Shown one piece after another: positions 28,254 to 36,780 of a stretch of DNA of 36,837 nucleotides. This DNA is from Rhodanobacter sp. GTDB lineage: Bacteria > Pseudomonadota > Gammaproteobacteria > Xanthomonadales > Rhodanobacteraceae. Where the stretch lies: contig DZCM01000012.1 of assembly GCA_022730295.1 (NCBI GenBank), positions 1 through 36,837 on the forward strand, read 5' to 3'. Below the pieces are notes generated by a model. It made no database searches. It was not told the DNA's origin and saw nothing but the letters and a program-made list of their open reading frames with translations. A program made the translations under genes and the position numbers. How positions within the stretch are numbered: position 1 is the stretch's first letter; each line of letters starts with the position of its first letter.

Positions 28254-30581
28254 ATGAACGCCAGCAAGAATCCGATTCCCGCCCGCCAAAAGGGTTTCAA
28301 TCGCGCCGAGGTCGTCGATGCGAACTTCACCGAGTTCGTCGATGGCTGGCAGGGCAACGCGCACGCCGCGCCGCGCGATGACGCGCCGGTGTTGCCGGGC
28401 AGCGACCTGGACGCGCGCGGATTCCGCGATCTGTTCGAATCGCAATTGATTTCGCGGCACCTTGATTTGATGGCACGCGTATTGCGCGTGCAGAACAAGG
28501 TTTTCTACACCATCGGCTCGACGGGCCACGAAGGCAACTCGATGGTGGCGCGCTTGACGCGTCACACCGATCCTGCGTTTCTGCATTACCGCTCGGGCGC
28601 GTTCATGGCCGAGCGCTTCCGCAAATTGCCGGGCATGGACCCCGTGATGGATTCGGCCCTGTCGTTCGCGGCCAGCAAGGATGACCCGGCCTCGGGCGGG
28701 CGCCACAAGGTTTGGGGATCGAAGCCGCTTTGGGTGTTGCCGCAGACGTCCACCATCGCCTCGCACCTGCCCAAGGCGCTCGGCACCGCGATCGCGATCG
28801 AGCAGGCGCAGCGCATCGGCCATCGCTTGCCGGTGCCGAACGATTCCATCGCCATCTGTTCGTTTGGCGACGCGTCATCCAACCACGCCACCGCGCAGAC
28901 TGCATTCAACGCGGCGGCCTGGACGGCCTATCAGAAATTGCCGGCACCGGTGTTGTTCGTGTGCGAGGACAACGGCATCGGCATCTCGGTGAAAACGCCG
29001 GGCGGCTGGATTGCCAACAATTTCCGCGATCGCAAAGATCTCGATTATTTCTACGCCGATGGCCTCGACCTTGCGGAAGGTTATGCGCAGGTTGCGCGCG
29101 CAGTGGCACATTGCCGCGGCACGCGTCGCCCGACCTTCCTGCACCTGCGCACCACGCGCCTGACCGGCCACGCCGGCACCGATTTCGAAATCGAGTGGCG
29201 CAGCATCGAGGAACTGGTGGCGCTGGAAGCCACCGACCCCTTGCTGCGTTCGGCGGCCATCGCGCTGGAGTCGGGTTTGTATACGAAGCCGTCGTTGCTG
29301 GCGCTGTATGAAGCCACCCGCAAGCGTTGTTTCGCTGCGGCCGATGAGGCCGATCAGCGGCCGAAGCTTGAATCGCTGGCCGCGGTGATGCAGCCGCTGG
29401 CGCCGTACACGCCCAAGGCCGTCGCCGCGGAAGCGTCGCGCGCCGCCGACGCGGCAAAACGCGCAGCGGTGTTTGGCGGCGCCGAAAAATTGCCCGAGAA
29501 TTTGCCGCCGCGGCATCTCGCGCTGGTCATCAATTCCGCACTGCACGATTTGATGGCCAAGTACCCGGAGTCGCTGCTGTTCGGCGAAGACGTCGCGCAA
29601 AAGGGCGGCGTCTATACGGTGACCAAGGGTCTGAACAAGACCTTCAAGGGCGCGCGGGTGTTCAATACCTTGCTGGATGAAACCACCATCCTCGGCTTGG
29701 CGCAGGGCTACGCCAACATGGGCATGTTGCCGATCCCCGAAATCCAGTACCTCGCGTATTTCCACAACGCCTGCGACCAGATTCGCGGCGAGGCGGCATC
29801 CCTGCAATTCTTCTCCAACGACCAGTACCGCAACCCGTTGCTGATGCGGGTGGCTTCGCTCGGTTACCAGAAAGGTTTTGGCGGACACTTCCACAACGAC
29901 AATTCGATCACCGCGCTGCGCGACATTCCCGGTCTCGTGGTGGGCTGTCCCTCGCGTGGCGACGATGCCGCGATGATGCTGCGCACGCTCGCTGCGCTGT
30001 GCAAAGTCGACGGCCGCGTGTGCGCGTTGCTCGAACCGATCGCGCTGTACATGACCAAAGACTTGTACGAACACGGCGACGGGCAGTGGCAGTTCGCGTA
30101 TCCCGCGCCCGAGCAGGCGATGACCTTGGGCGAAGGCCGCGTCTATCACGAGGGCGCCGACGACCTCGTGATCTTCACCTTCGGCAACGGCGTGCCGATG
30201 GCGTTGCGTGCCGCCCGCACGATCGAACAGCAACATGGCTGGAAGGTGCGCATCGTCGACCTGCGTTGGCTGGCGCCGCTGAATGATGCCTTCATTGCCG
30301 CGCAGGCGAAGACCGCCCGCCGCATCATCGTGCTTGATGAAGGCCGCAAGAGCGCGGGCGTGGGCGAAGGCGTGATCACGGCGATTGTCGAAGCGGGCTT
30401 GGGCGGCACGCCGATCAAGCGGGTGGTTGGCGCTGACACCTACACGCCACTTGCCGGCGCGGCATTGCTGGTGTTGCCGGGCGATGCCGACGTGGTGGCG
30501 GCGGCGAATTCGCTTGCGGAACCGGAATTCGCGTCGAAGGCGAATTCTTCACGCACCACACGCAAATCCACGAAATCCTGA
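28254..30581 (+). CDS. Fused E1 alpha/beta 2-oxoacid dehydrogenase (thiamine-diphosphate dependent)
   Basis: 775 aa. E1-alpha half with SICSFGDASSNHATAQTAFNAA...EDNGIGIS; E1-beta half with SLLFGEDVAQKGGVYTVTKGL...VRIVDLRWLAPLND...VLDEGRKSAGVGEGV. Confidence 0.88.
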   Translation: MNASKNPIPARQKGFNRAEVVDANFTEFVDGWQGNAHAAPRDDAPVLPGSDLDARGFRDLFESQLISRHLDLMARVLRVQNKVFYTIGSTGHEGNSMVARLTRHTDPAFLHYRSGAFMAERFRKLPGMDPVMDSALSFAASKDDPASGGRHKVWGSKPLWVLPQTSTIASHLPKALGTAIAIEQAQRIGHRLPVPNDSIAICSFGDASSNHATAQTAFNAAAWTAYQKLPAPVLFVCEDNGIGISVKTPGGWIANNFRDRKDLDYFYADGLDLAEGYAQVARAVAHCRGTRRPTFLHLRTTRLTGHAGTDFEIEWRSIEELVALEATDPLLRSAAIALESGLYTKPSLLALYEATRKRCFAAADEADQRPKLESLAAVMQPLAPYTPKAVAAEASRAADAAKRAAVFGGAEKLPENLPPRHLALVINSALHDLMAKYPESLLFGEDVAQKGGVYTVTKGLNKTFKGARVFNTLLDETTILGLAQGYANMGMLPIPEIQYLAYFHNACDQIRGEAASLQFFSNDQYRNPLLMRVASLGYQKGFGGHFHNDNSITALRDIPGLVVGCPSRGDDAAMMLRTLAALCKVDGRVCALLEPIALYMTKDLYEHGDGQWQFAYPAPEQAMTLGEGRVYHEGADDLVIFTFGNGVPMALRAARTIEQQHGWKVRIVDLRWLAPLNDAFIAAQAKTARRIIVLDEGRKSAGVGEGVITAIVEAGLGGTPIKRVVGADTYTPLAGAALLVLPGDADVVAAANSLAEPEFASKANSSRTTRKSTKS

Positions 30582-30596
30582 CTCCTCGGAGGCGGC

Positions 30597-31115
30597 ATGA
30601 AACAGCTAGCGAAATTGACAGTGGTGGCAATCGTCGGCGTGGCTTGCGCGGCGTGTTCGAATTCGCCGGCGCCCGCGACACCGCCGGTTGCCTCGGCACC
30701 GCCGGCCTCGGCCATCCTGATGCACGCACCGGTTGCGGGGGCGTCGGCGGATGCGGCGCCCGCCACCGGTCCGGCCCTCGACCGGATCATGCAGCGCCCC
30801 GGTTTTGCGCAAGCCTTCGCATCGATGGACGGTGCAGCCGCGCTGCCAGCATGGGCGAAGCGCGGTGGTGTTGACTCGCCGTCGCAGCGTGTCGAGGTCG
30901 ATGGCAAGACCCTGTGGCTGGCGCAAGCCTGTGAAACGCAGGCCTGCCAGGGCGGGAAGCTGCTGCTATTGATCGATCCGGCCGCGCATTCGATGCGGGG
31001 CGTGCTGGTGGAACAGTCCGGCGATTCTGGCGCAAGCGTGCAACAGCTCACGTGGCTGGGCAAACCGGATGCGAACGTTCAGGCCTTCCTCAAGGGCCAC
31101 GTCACCCACAAGTAA
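30597..31115 (+). CDS. Ivy-family (vertebrate lysozyme inhibitor-like) putative lipoprotein
   Basis: Lipobox-like VACAACSNS; FASMDGAAALPAWAKRGGVDSPSQRVEVDGKTLWLAQACETQACQGGKLLLLID...SVQQLTWLG aligns by eye with Ivy (LPAWVMKGG...CKPHDC...EKLTWLN). Confidence 0.7.
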   Translation: MKQLAKLTVVAIVGVACAACSNSPAPATPPVASAPPASAILMHAPVAGASADAAPATGPALDRIMQRPGFAQAFASMDGAAALPAWAKRGGVDSPSQRVEVDGKTLWLAQACETQACQGGKLLLLIDPAAHSMRGVLVEQSGDSGASVQQLTWLGKPDANVQAFLKGHVTHK

Positions 31116-31136
31116 CGGTTCCGGCGCCGCGCCCCC

Positions 31137-32408
31137 ATGAACCTCGACACGCCCGAATCCGTCCCCGGCATCACCAATCCGGGCGCCGCAGGTTCGGTTT
31201 CACACGCCGGTGCTGGACCACATCCGCCGGCGCGCTTCAGCGTGATCGCAGCAGTCAGCTTCGTGCACATGTTGAACGACATGATGCAGTCGGTGATCAT
31301 TGCGATCTATCCGATGCTGAAGAGCGGCTTCCATCTCAGCTTCATCCAGATCGGCCTGATCACGCTGACCTTCCAGTTGACGGCATCGTTGTTGCAGCCG
31401 CTGGTGGGCATGATCACCGACAAGCATCCGCTGCCGTTTTCCTTGCCTGCCGGGATGTTCTTCACCCTGAGCGGCCTGTTGCTGCTGTCGGTGGCACCGA
31501 CGTATCCAATCGTGCTGCTCTCGGTGGCCATGATCGGCATTGGTTCGTCGGTGTTTCACCCCGAGTCCGCACGCGTGGCGCGGATGGCTTCGGGTGGGCG
31601 TTTCGGGCTTGCGCAATCGCTGTTCCAGATCGGCGGCAACACTGGCCAGGCCATCGGTCCGGCACTGGTTGCGGCGATTGTCTTGAGTGCCGGACGCGAG
31701 CACGTCGCCTGGTTCGGCGTGTTCGCGTTGGTCGCGATCGTGGTGCTGTCGCAGGTCAGCCGCTGGTATCGCAGCCACATCAACGAGCGCGTGCACGCAC
31801 GCAAGCCCTCGGACACACCGCTGTATCCAAAGCCGCTCGTGCGCCGCACCATCGGCGTGTTGTTCGTGCTGATGTTTTCAAAATTCTTCTACCTCGCCAG
31901 CATTACCAGCTATTACACCTTCTTCCTGATCCATCGCTTCGGCGTATCGGACCAGACCGCCGACCACTTGTTGTCGGTGTTTTTGCTGGCGGTCGCGGGC
32001 GGCACCTTGATCGGCGGACCGCTCGGCGATCGTATTGGCCGCAAGCGCGTGATCTGGTTTTCGATCCTCGGCATCACGCCGTTCACGCTGATCCTGCCCT
32101 ACGTCGGTCTGGGCTGGACGGTCAATCTTTCGGTGGTGATCGGCCTGATTCTGGCGTCGGCATTCCCCGCGATCATCGTCTACGCGCAAGACATGTTGAC
32201 CCATCGCATCGGCATGGTGTCGGGTCTGTTTTACGGATTTTCGTTCGGTCTCGGCGGCATCGGCGCCGCGGTGCTTGGCGTGGTGGCCGACCACTACGGC
32301 ATCGTGTTCGTGTATCAGGTGTGCGCGTTCCTGCCGTTGCTCGGGTTGCTCGCGGTGTTTTTGCCGGACGTGCGCCCGCCGGAACGTGAGCCGGCGCGGG
32401 CTGCCTGA
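31137..32408 (+). CDS. fsr: MFS transporter, fosmidomycin resistance (Fsr) type
   Basis: FSVIAAVSFVHMLNDMMQSVIIAIYPMLKSGFHLSFIQIGLITLTFQLTASLLQPLVGMITDKHP...SSVFHPESARVARMASGGRFGLAQSLFQIGGNTGQAIGP. Confidence 0.92.
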   Translation: MNLDTPESVPGITNPGAAGSVSHAGAGPHPPARFSVIAAVSFVHMLNDMMQSVIIAIYPMLKSGFHLSFIQIGLITLTFQLTASLLQPLVGMITDKHPLPFSLPAGMFFTLSGLLLLSVAPTYPIVLLSVAMIGIGSSVFHPESARVARMASGGRFGLAQSLFQIGGNTGQAIGPALVAAIVLSAGREHVAWFGVFALVAIVVLSQVSRWYRSHINERVHARKPSDTPLYPKPLVRRTIGVLFVLMFSKFFYLASITSYYTFFLIHRFGVSDQTADHLLSVFLLAVAGGTLIGGPLGDRIGRKRVIWFSILGITPFTLILPYVGLGWTVNLSVVIGLILASAFPAIIVYAQDMLTHRIGMVSGLFYGFSFGLGGIGAAVLGVVADHYGIVFVYQVCAFLPLLGLLAVFLPDVRPPEREPARAA

Positions 32409-32444
32409 AACACCTGCGGGACCTGACTGGAGGCGTCGCGTGCC

Positions 32445-33359
32445 ATGACCCATCCTCGCGAGACTGGATTGCCCGCTACGCCGAAACACCTTTTGGCTTG
32501 GCGAATTGGACTCACGGCGGTCCTGCTGGCGGCGATTGCGCTGACCAACACGTTCAGCGAGGTTAGCGACTATGCCCGCTTCGGTGACGCGCTACCCGTC
32601 TGGGAGCCGCTGGTCTGGGAGTTTTCGAGCGTCATCCTGATGGGTGCCTTGATTCCGGTCGTGGCATGGCTGCTCCGGCGAGTGCCGCTCGATTTGCGAC
32701 ACTGGTACCGGTGCATTCCGATCCACCTGTTCGCGACGCTGCCGTTCTCGATCGCGCATGTGGCCGGCATGGTCGGTTTGCGCAAGCTCGCCTATGCGCT
32801 GGCCGGAGGCAGCTATCACTTCGGGCCGGTCTTTTCGGCGTGGGTCTATGAGTACCGTAAGGATTTCGTGACCTACGGGATCATCGTTGCCTTCCTGGGC
32901 ACGGGCAGCGCGTGGCGTTACTGGCGCCGCGTGCATGCGGAAAGACTGGCGGCGGAACCGCAGCCGACGGCGCCACCGGCAGGCGGCGTGGAGTCGCTCG
33001 ACCGCCTGGTGGTTCGCAAGCTCAACCGCGAGTTCATCCTCGACGTCGCCGACATCGCGCGCCTCGAATCCAGCGGCAACTACGTGACGGTGCACGCGCG
33101 CGGTGCGACCTACCAGCTGCGCGGCTCGCTCGCGGGCCTGGTGCAGCGACTCGACCCCCGGCGCTTCGTGCAGATCCATCGCAGCCAGGTCGTGAACGTC
33201 GATCACGTGCGCGAGATCCAGCCTTGGGACCACGGGGATTACCGGGTCGTACTCGATGACGGCAGCCTCATCAATTTCAGCCGCCGCTATCGGGCACGGC
33301 TCGAAGCACGGTTTTGTCCGCCGCCGTGCGGACACAACGGCAGCGCCGCTCATCCCTGA
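32445..33359 (+). CDS. Membrane-anchored LytTR DNA-binding regulator
   Basis: Four predicted TM segments, then a C-terminal LytTR domain: VRKLNREFILDVADIARLESSGNYVTVHARGATYQLRGSLAGLVQRLDPRRFVQIHRSQVVNVDHVREIQPW. Confidence 0.88.
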   Translation: MTHPRETGLPATPKHLLAWRIGLTAVLLAAIALTNTFSEVSDYARFGDALPVWEPLVWEFSSVILMGALIPVVAWLLRRVPLDLRHWYRCIPIHLFATLPFSIAHVAGMVGLRKLAYALAGGSYHFGPVFSAWVYEYRKDFVTYGIIVAFLGTGSAWRYWRRVHAERLAAEPQPTAPPAGGVESLDRLVVRKLNREFILDVADIARLESSGNYVTVHARGATYQLRGSLAGLVQRLDPRRFVQIHRSQVVNVDHVREIQPWDHGDYRVVLDDGSLINFSRRYRARLEARFCPPPCGHNGSAAHP

Positions 33360-33487
33360 ATCGCTCCGCTCGTCACTATTCCCTTTGCCGATCAGGTGCC
33401 TGGCGCTAGCGTATGCGCTTGCCTGTGCGGGAGCGGCGCGAGTGCCGCTTGGACCGTCGCGGGTTTCCGAGCCCTTGAGGGTACACG

Positions 33488-35314
33488 ATGAAACGACGCG
33501 CATTGTTGAAATGGATGGCAGGTGCACCACTGTTCGGCGCCCTGCTGGCGAGCTTGCCGGAAGCCGCTTGGGCAAAAACGGCAGCGTCAGCGCGCAGCCT
33601 GCGCCGAGTACGCCCAAGCGATGCGGGATGGCCTGCCACTGCCGAATGGGAAGAATTGAACCGGCAGGTCGGCGGACGATTGATGAAACTGGCCGATCCG
33701 CTGGCGGCGTGTCGCGCCGATCCTGCAGGCGCGGCGTGTGCGGATTTCTTCACGCAGATCCGTAATCCGTATTACATACTCGATCATGCCAGCCTGACGC
33801 AGACGTCGGGCTGGGTGGATGCGTGGACGTCGCAGCCGAGTGCGTACGCGGTCGCGGCGAAGTCCGCGGCTGATGTCGCCGCCGCAGTGAACTTCGCGCG
33901 CGAGCATAAATTGCGGCTGGTGGTGAAGGGTGCGGGACACAGTTATCAGGGAACATCCGAAGCGCCGGATTCGTTGCTGGTATGGACGCACCACATGGAC
34001 GCCATCGCGATGCACGACGCCTTCGTGCCGCAGGGCTGCGCGGGCAAGGTAGCCGCAAAGCCTGCGGTAAGCGTGGGTGCTGGGCAAATCTGGGCACACA
34101 CCTACAACGCAGTGACGACCACGGCGGGCCGTTATGTGCAGGGCGGCGGTTGCCTGACCGTTGGCGTCGCGGGGTTGGTCAGCGGCGGCGGCTTTGGCAG
34201 CTGGTCCAAGCAGTACGGCACGGTAGCGGCGAGTTTGCTGGAAGCTGAGGTCGTGACGGCCGACGGCAAGGTCCGCGTCGTCAACGCGTGCAACGATCCC
34301 GAGTTGTTCTGGGCGCTGAAGGGCGGTGGTGGCGGCAGCTTTGGAGTGATCACGCGCGTCACGTTGCGCACGCACGACTTGCCGGACACGTTCGGGTTCG
34401 TCAATGCCTCCGTGATGGCCAAATCCGGCTCGGCGTACCGGCATTTGGTCGAGCGCTTTCTCGCGCACTACCAGCGCCACCTTTTCAACCCGCACTGGGG
34501 CGAGACGGTGCATTTCGAAGGCGGCAACATGCTGCGTGTGAGCATGGCCATGCAGGGCCTGGACCAGGCGCACGCCGAAGCTGCATGGAAGCCGTTCTTC
34601 GATTTCGTGCAGGCTTCGCCGCACGACTACTCATTCATGCACGCACCAAAGGTGATGGCGTATCCGGCCCGGGTCCAATGGAATCCCGCAGTGTTGCGAA
34701 ACTTTCCCGGCGCGGTCATCGCAGATTCGCGCGCGAATGCACCCATCGACAACATCGTGTGGACGGGCGACGCAGAGCAGTCCGGACAAGTCCTGCATGG
34801 CTATGGCTCGGCGTGGCTGCCGCGACGCCTGCTGCAACCGGATCGTCAAAAAGACTTGGCCAATGCGTTGGTCGCCGCGAGTCGGGAATGGGATTTCGCG
34901 CTGCACTTCAACAAGGGATTGGCCGGCGGAAGGAAATCGCAGATCGATGCAGCGCGTGATACAGCAACCAACCCCCAGGTTCTGGACGCGTTTGCGCTGG
35001 TCATCACCGGCAGTGGCGAGGCCCCGGCTTTCCCCGGCATTCACGGCCACGAGCCGGATGTGCAGGCCGCGCGCCATGATGCGGCGGGGAATGCGCGGAT
35101 GATGGACGCGTTGTACAAACTCGTGCCCGACGCCGGTTCGTACGTTTCCGAGAGCGACTATTTCCTCAAGGATTGGCAGCGCAGGTTCTGGGGCCCGAAC
35201 TATCCACGCCTGCAAAAAGTGAAGCAGCGCTACGACCCGGACGGATTGTTCACCGTGCATCATGGCGTTGGATCTGAGCAGTGGAGTGACGACGGCTTCA
35301 CGCGCGTTGCATAA
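33488..35314 (+). CDS. FAD-binding oxidoreductase, berberine-bridge-enzyme/PCMH type, exported
   Basis: N-terminal signal MKRRALLKWMAGAPLFGALLASLPEAAWA; LRLVVKGAGHSYQG, GGGCLTVGVAGLVSGGGFG; BBE-type C-terminus RFWGPNYPRLQKVKQRYDPDGLFTVHHGVG. Confidence 0.9.
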   Translation: MKRRALLKWMAGAPLFGALLASLPEAAWAKTAASARSLRRVRPSDAGWPATAEWEELNRQVGGRLMKLADPLAACRADPAGAACADFFTQIRNPYYILDHASLTQTSGWVDAWTSQPSAYAVAAKSAADVAAAVNFAREHKLRLVVKGAGHSYQGTSEAPDSLLVWTHHMDAIAMHDAFVPQGCAGKVAAKPAVSVGAGQIWAHTYNAVTTTAGRYVQGGGCLTVGVAGLVSGGGFGSWSKQYGTVAASLLEAEVVTADGKVRVVNACNDPELFWALKGGGGGSFGVITRVTLRTHDLPDTFGFVNASVMAKSGSAYRHLVERFLAHYQRHLFNPHWGETVHFEGGNMLRVSMAMQGLDQAHAEAAWKPFFDFVQASPHDYSFMHAPKVMAYPARVQWNPAVLRNFPGAVIADSRANAPIDNIVWTGDAEQSGQVLHGYGSAWLPRRLLQPDRQKDLANALVAASREWDFALHFNKGLAGGRKSQIDAARDTATNPQVLDAFALVITGSGEAPAFPGIHGHEPDVQAARHDAAGNARMMDALYKLVPDAGSYVSESDYFLKDWQRRFWGPNYPRLQKVKQRYDPDGLFTVHHGVGSEQWSDDGFTRVA

Positions 35315-35344
35315 TGCGACGGTTGTCCACTCAAGGAACCGCGC

Positions 35345-35665
35345 ATGATCATCGTCACCAGTGAAAACATCACCGGCCATCGCATCACCGAAACCAAGGG
35401 CGAAGTGTTCGGCGTGGTGGTGCGCAGCCGCGGCCTCGGCGGCAACCTCATGGCGGGCCTGCGTTCGATCGTCGGCGGCGAGATCAACGAATACACCCAG
35501 ATGCTGGAGGAAGCGCGCCGCCATGCCACCGACCGCATGGTGCAGAACGCACAGGCGATGGGCGCCAACGCGGTGATCGTGATGCGCTTCGATTCCTCCG
35601 AAATCGGCCAGACCATGAGCGAGATCGTGGCCTATGGCACCGCCGTCGTCATCGAGCCGGCCTGA
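35345..35665 (+). CDS. ybjQ: YbjQ/UPF0145 family protein
   Basis: MIIVTSENITGHRITETKGEVFGVVVRSRGLGGNLMAGLRSIVGGEINEYTQMLEEARRHATDRMVQNAQAMGANAVIVMRFDSSEIG. Confidence 0.93.
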   Translation: MIIVTSENITGHRITETKGEVFGVVVRSRGLGGNLMAGLRSIVGGEINEYTQMLEEARRHATDRMVQNAQAMGANAVIVMRFDSSEIGQTMSEIVAYGTAVVIEPA

Positions 35666-35669
35666 GCGC

Positions 35670-35981
35670 ATGCTCGCGGTCGTGCTGTACGTGATCGGCG
35701 CATTGTTGCTGCTGGCCGGCGGCGTCACGCTCGTGGTCGGCGGCGCACTGGTGGTGATCCTGCCGCAACTCATCATCGGCGGCTTGATCCTTGTTGTCGG
35801 CCTCGCGATCGAACGCTGGCGCTACAAACCGGTGCTCGACCGGCGCCCCGATCCGCGTTGGACCGACACCGGCGAGCGCTTCGTCGATCCGGCAACCGGC
35901 AAACTCACCGCGGTGTACTTCGATCCTGCCAATGGCGAGCGGCATTACCTCGCCGCGCGTGTAGAGAATCGCGAGCGTTGA
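35670..35981 (+). CDS. Small membrane protein of unknown function
   Basis: MLAVVLYVIGALLLLAGGVTLVVGGALVVILPQLIIGGLILVVGLAIERWRYKPVLDRRPDPRW...; 4 bp after the ybjQ stop, so likely one transcript. Confidence 0.75.
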   Translation: MLAVVLYVIGALLLLAGGVTLVVGGALVVILPQLIIGGLILVVGLAIERWRYKPVLDRRPDPRWTDTGERFVDPATGKLTAVYFDPANGERHYLAARVENRER

Positions 35982-36130
35982 TGGCGGCGGGCGCACACGC
36001 GTGCGCGCATGTCGTGTGGGCAGATCGTCGCCGTCCGGATGCTCGTGTTCGCTCGGTGGCATCGATGTGGATGCGGCCGCAGGTGGCCAAAAGCTGACGC
36101 GTCACGACGTGGCGCGAAACGCAAACGCGC

Positions 36131-36242
36131 CACCCCCTTCGTACGAAGGGGGTCGATGCGAAGCATCGGGGGGATGTCGTGCAAACGAATGGACATCCCC
36201 CCGCGCCTGCGGCGCGACCGTCTTCCTCCGGACGGGGGTGGA
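36131..36242. repeat. REP/BIME-like mosaic element, copy D
   Basis: Left unit CACCCCCTTCGTACGAAGGGGGTCGATGCGAAGCATCGGGGGGATGT; inverted right unit ACATCCCCCCGCGCCTGCGGCGCGACCGTCTTCCTCCGGACGGGGGTGG. Confidence 0.9.
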
Positions 36243-36375
36243 CGCCTTGCAGTGCGCGTGCGCGACTTGGCACAGGGATGGAGGTTGACCGTCGCCTATC
36301 GGTCGCATCGGGACAATCGCCGTTGAAGTCGTGTCGGCCGATTGGCTTGGTCTGCGATGATTTCTTTCGTCGGTG

Positions 36376-36468
36376 TACGTACTTCACGTATTCCAGAAGA
36401 AAACGCGTGCGACGAGCAAGGTCGATCTGGAACTCGCCCTCCAGCGCTACAGGTTGATTGGAGGTTGA
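36376..36468 (+). pseudogene. C-terminal remnant of a HigB/RelE-type (PF05973 / phage Gp49-like) toxin
   Basis: Frame from 36376 reads YVLHVFQKKTRATSKVDLELALQRYRLIGG*, matching the conserved toxin C-terminus. An in-frame TGA lies 5 codons upstream of it and no toxin N-terminus is recognisable. Not in the supplied ORF track. Confidence 0.75.
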
Positions 36469-36471
36469 ATC

Positions 36472-36780
36472 ATGCGCAAATCAAAATCCCGTGCCGATGA
36501 GCGGCGCCGGGTCAAGAGCAGCGGCAACGTCTTCCTCGACCTCGGCTTCGATCAAGCCGACGCCGAGGTCATGAAGCTGCGCACGCAAGTGATGATTCGC
36601 ATGGAACAGCACATGAAGGCCAAGGGCTGGACGCAAACTGAGGCCGCCAGGCGGCTCGGCATCAAGCAACCCCGGGTTTCCCGTTTGATCAAGGGGAAGT
36701 CAGAAGACTTCAGTCTGGACATGCTGCTGAAGCTCGCCGCGCGCGCGGGCTTGCACCCCTCGGTGAAGTTGGCAGCCTGA
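36472..36780 (+). CDS. XRE/HigA-type helix-turn-helix antitoxin
   Basis: MRKSKSRADERRRVKSSGNVFLDLGFDQADAEVMKLRTQVMIRMEQHMKAKGWTQTEAARRLGIKQPRVSRLIKGKSEDFSLDMLLKLAARAGLHPSVKLAA; typical short antitoxin of this toxin family. Confidence 0.9.
   Translation: MRKSKSRADERRRVKSSGNVFLDLGFDQADAEVMKLRTQVMIRMEQHMKAKGWTQTEAARRLGIKQPRVSRLIKGKSEDFSLDMLLKLAARAGLHPSVKLAA

Noticed and set aside
28875-30236. 453-aa minus-strand ORF
   Set aside because: Antisense to the E1 fusion gene; no domain.
36131-36242. CRISPR-like or terminator array at copy D
   Set aside because: No regular repeats and spacers; structure is two inverted two-hairpin units, shared with copies A-C, without T-tracts.
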